Below are positions 62,557-64,000 of a DNA stretch of 64,000 bases, piece after piece. The notes below the pieces were generated by a model. The model did not search any database, was not told the DNA's origin, and saw nothing but the letters and a program-made list of their open reading frames with translations. Made by a program: the position numbers and the translations under genes. The stretch is from Bin5 sp965220715 (lineage in GTDB: Bacteria; Chloroflexota; Anaerolineae; Caldilineales; Caldilineaceae): positions 2,108,001 through 2,172,000 of the forward strand of contig OZ244843.1 in assembly GCA_965220715.1 (NCBI GenBank), given 5' to 3'. The first letter of the stretch is position 1. Every line of letters begins with the position of its first letter.

Positions 62557-64000
62557 ATGGACCACTTCGTTTACCGCAATGAAAAGACCAGCCAGATCAG
62601 TTTCCCTCTCGGTGGCATCGGCAGCGGCTGTATCGGGCTGGCCGGCAACGGACGCCTGATCGACTGGGAGATCTTCAACCGCCCCAACAAAGGCGGCGTA
62701 AACGGTTTTTCCCACTTCGCCATCCGCGCTGAGAACAATGGCGAAGTGGCCGACGCCCGTATCCTCAACGGCAACCTGCAAGTGCCCTTTCAGGGTGACC
62801 TGCTTGCGCCTAAATTCAACACGTTTGGCTGGGGCCCCCGCCGCGAGTATCTTACCGGGCTACCACATTTCGAAGGCGTTGACTTCCGTGGGGAATATCC
62901 CCTGGCCGAGCTGTCGTATCTCGATGATTCCTTTCCCGGCCAAGTGCAACTGACCGCCTTTAACCCCTTCATCCCTACCAACGAGGACGATTCGGGCATC
63001 CCGGCCGCCTTCTTCGAATTCAGTGTTACCAACACCACGACCGCCGCGCAGACCTACACCATCGTTGGCGTCCTCACAAACCCCCTGCCGGCCAACAATC
63101 TCAACCAGGTCGAGAAAAACCCATGGGGGCATACCCTTCGCCTCTCAAGTGACAGCCTGCAGCCTGAAGACACCGCCTTTGGCGATCTGACCCTGGCGAC
63201 CGATGCCGGCTTGGCTGACGATGTCGACGTAAGCTGGCAGCAATACTGGTTCCGGGGCTCATGGTTCGATAACCTCGAAGTCTACTGGAAAGAGCTGAAC
63301 ACCCCGGGCGCGTTCGAAAATCGTGTATATCAAAACGGCCACCAGAAGGGCGGCGGCGCTGCTTTCAGCCTCCAGGACACGGGTATGCTCGCCGCCCGCG
63401 TCCCTGTTGCCCCTGGCGAAACCCGGCGTGTCCGCTTCGTGATCAGCTGGAGCTTTCCCAACTGCGAGAACTACTGGCGCAAAGGGCAAGAGCGGTCGCA
63501 AACCTGGAAAAACTACTACGCTACCCGCTGGCAAGATTCCACCGCGTCCGCCCAATACGCCATCGAGCAGTGGCCTCGTCTATATGATGAGACCAAACGC
63601 TTTCGAGATGCGCTCTTCGCTTCGACCATACCAACCGCCGCCCTCGACGCCGTGTCCGCCAATATCTCCATCCTCAAATCGCCAACAGTGCTGCGCTTGG
63701 AGGATGGAACCTTCTACGGTTGGGAAGGCCTGCACCCCGATGAGGGCTGCTGCGAAGGCAGCTGTACCCACGTATGGAACTATCAGCAGGCGCTCCCCTT
63801 CCTATTCCCTGCTTTGGAGCGATCAATGCGTACCGCCGACTACCGCTACAACCTGCTCGAAAGCGGTGCCATGCCATTCCGTATCCAACTCCCGCTTGGT
63901 TCCGAGCCCTGGCCCTTCCGCCCCTGCTGCGACGGCCAGTTTGGTGGCGTTATGAAAACCTACCGAGATTGGAAGATTAGCGGCGATCACGGTTGGTTGC
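62557..64000 (+). CDS. GH116 family glycosidase (non-lysosomal glucosylceramidase-like), C-terminus beyond window
   Basis: I translated 481 residues from the ATG at 62557, which follows CGGAG. The N-terminus FPLGGIGSGCIGLAGNGRLIDWEIFNRP is the GH116 signature, and the beta-sandwich domain follows. The alpha-helical catalytic domain starts near 370, with CEGSCTHVWNYQQALPFLFP, where E400 is the likely nucleophile by family position. The acid/base aspartate lies beyond the window. GH116 enzymes hydrolyse beta-glucosides, beta-xylosides or glucosylceramide. No signal peptide is seen, fitting intracellular use of an imported glycoside. Confidence 0.88.
   Translation, partial: MDHFVYRNEKTSQISFPLGGIGSGCIGLAGNGRLIDWEIFNRPNKGGVNGFSHFAIRAENNGEVADARILNGNLQVPFQGDLLAPKFNTFGWGPRREYLTGLPHFEGVDFRGEYPLAELSYLDDSFPGQVQLTAFNPFIPTNEDDSGIPAAFFEFSVTNTTTAAQTYTIVGVLTNPLPANNLNQVEKNPWGHTLRLSSDSLQPEDTAFGDLTLATDAGLADDVDVSWQQYWFRGSWFDNLEVYWKELNTPGAFENRVYQNGHQKGGGAAFSLQDTGMLAARVPVAPGETRRVRFVISWSFPNCENYWRKGQERSQTWKNYYATRWQDSTASAQYAIEQWPRLYDETKRFRDALFASTIPTAALDAVSANISILKSPTVLRLEDGTFYGWEGLHPDEGCCEGSCTHVWNYQQALPFLFPALERSMRTADYRYNLLESGAMPFRIQLPLGSEPWPFRPCCDGQFGGVMKTYRDWKISGDHGWL

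Overview
The window is a GC-rich (roughly 58-60% by eye) bacterial chromosome segment. No marker gene names the taxon. The combination of MoxR/DUF58/DUF4129, many Gfo/Idh/MocA oxidoreductases, phytanoyl-CoA-type dioxygenase, MlrC, heparinase II/III-like and DegT-type enzymes, lipoprotein ABC binding proteins and heptanucleotide repeat arrays is what I would expect from a marine or sponge-associated Chloroflexota of the Caldilineales type. That assignment is inference only.

Layout. 1-1405: partial S1-domain protein with a strong promoter. 1797-5729: moxR-DUF58-DUF4129 operon. 6058-6130: tRNA-Arg(CCU), followed by a perfect hairpin. 6209-12155: minus-strand catabolic operon (Gfo/Idh, beta-propeller glycosidase-like protein, SDR, MlrC) with an IS5-family element inserted at the first gene's stop codon. 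12259-14320: two-gene module of an OLD-like ATPase and a small E-x-K protein, a candidate defence system. 14547-17640: two tandem MFS paralogues. 17641-18761: repeat-rich divergent region with a perfect 30-unit heptanucleotide array. 18762-24870: three-gene exporter (adaptor, FtsX-type permease, fused double ATPase). 24935-30175: Gfo/Idh, DegT, heparinase-like and HpaI-type genes. 30349-35754: glycine-betaine type ABC transporter with two tandem binding proteins. 36227-44870: rhamnonate-dehydratase-like enzyme, glycosyltransferase, five Gfo/Idh proteins and a PhyH dioxygenase. 44947-47705: orphan protein, second DegT protein, and a nuclease-fold protein lacking its usual glutamate. 48331-55552: tight five-gene operon (DUF3419/BtaA-like, AMP ligase, UbiA, swivelling dikinase, GNAT-like). 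55806-57628: uncharacterised protein and a broken hicA with intact hicB. 58407-64000: sugar ABC transporter, YesL-like membrane protein and partial GH116 glycosidase.

How it fits together. Most of the window serves uptake and oxidation of unusual sugars, sugar acids and glycosides, plus osmolyte import. The least explained parts are the five-gene lipid-like operon at 48.3-55.6 kb and the ATPase/nuclease pair at 12.3-14.3 kb. At least three families of interspersed repeats occupy the large intergenic gaps: a 58-bp double-hairpin element, 7-bp-period arrays usually ending in CTGCAGT, and a composite repeat of about 155 bp.
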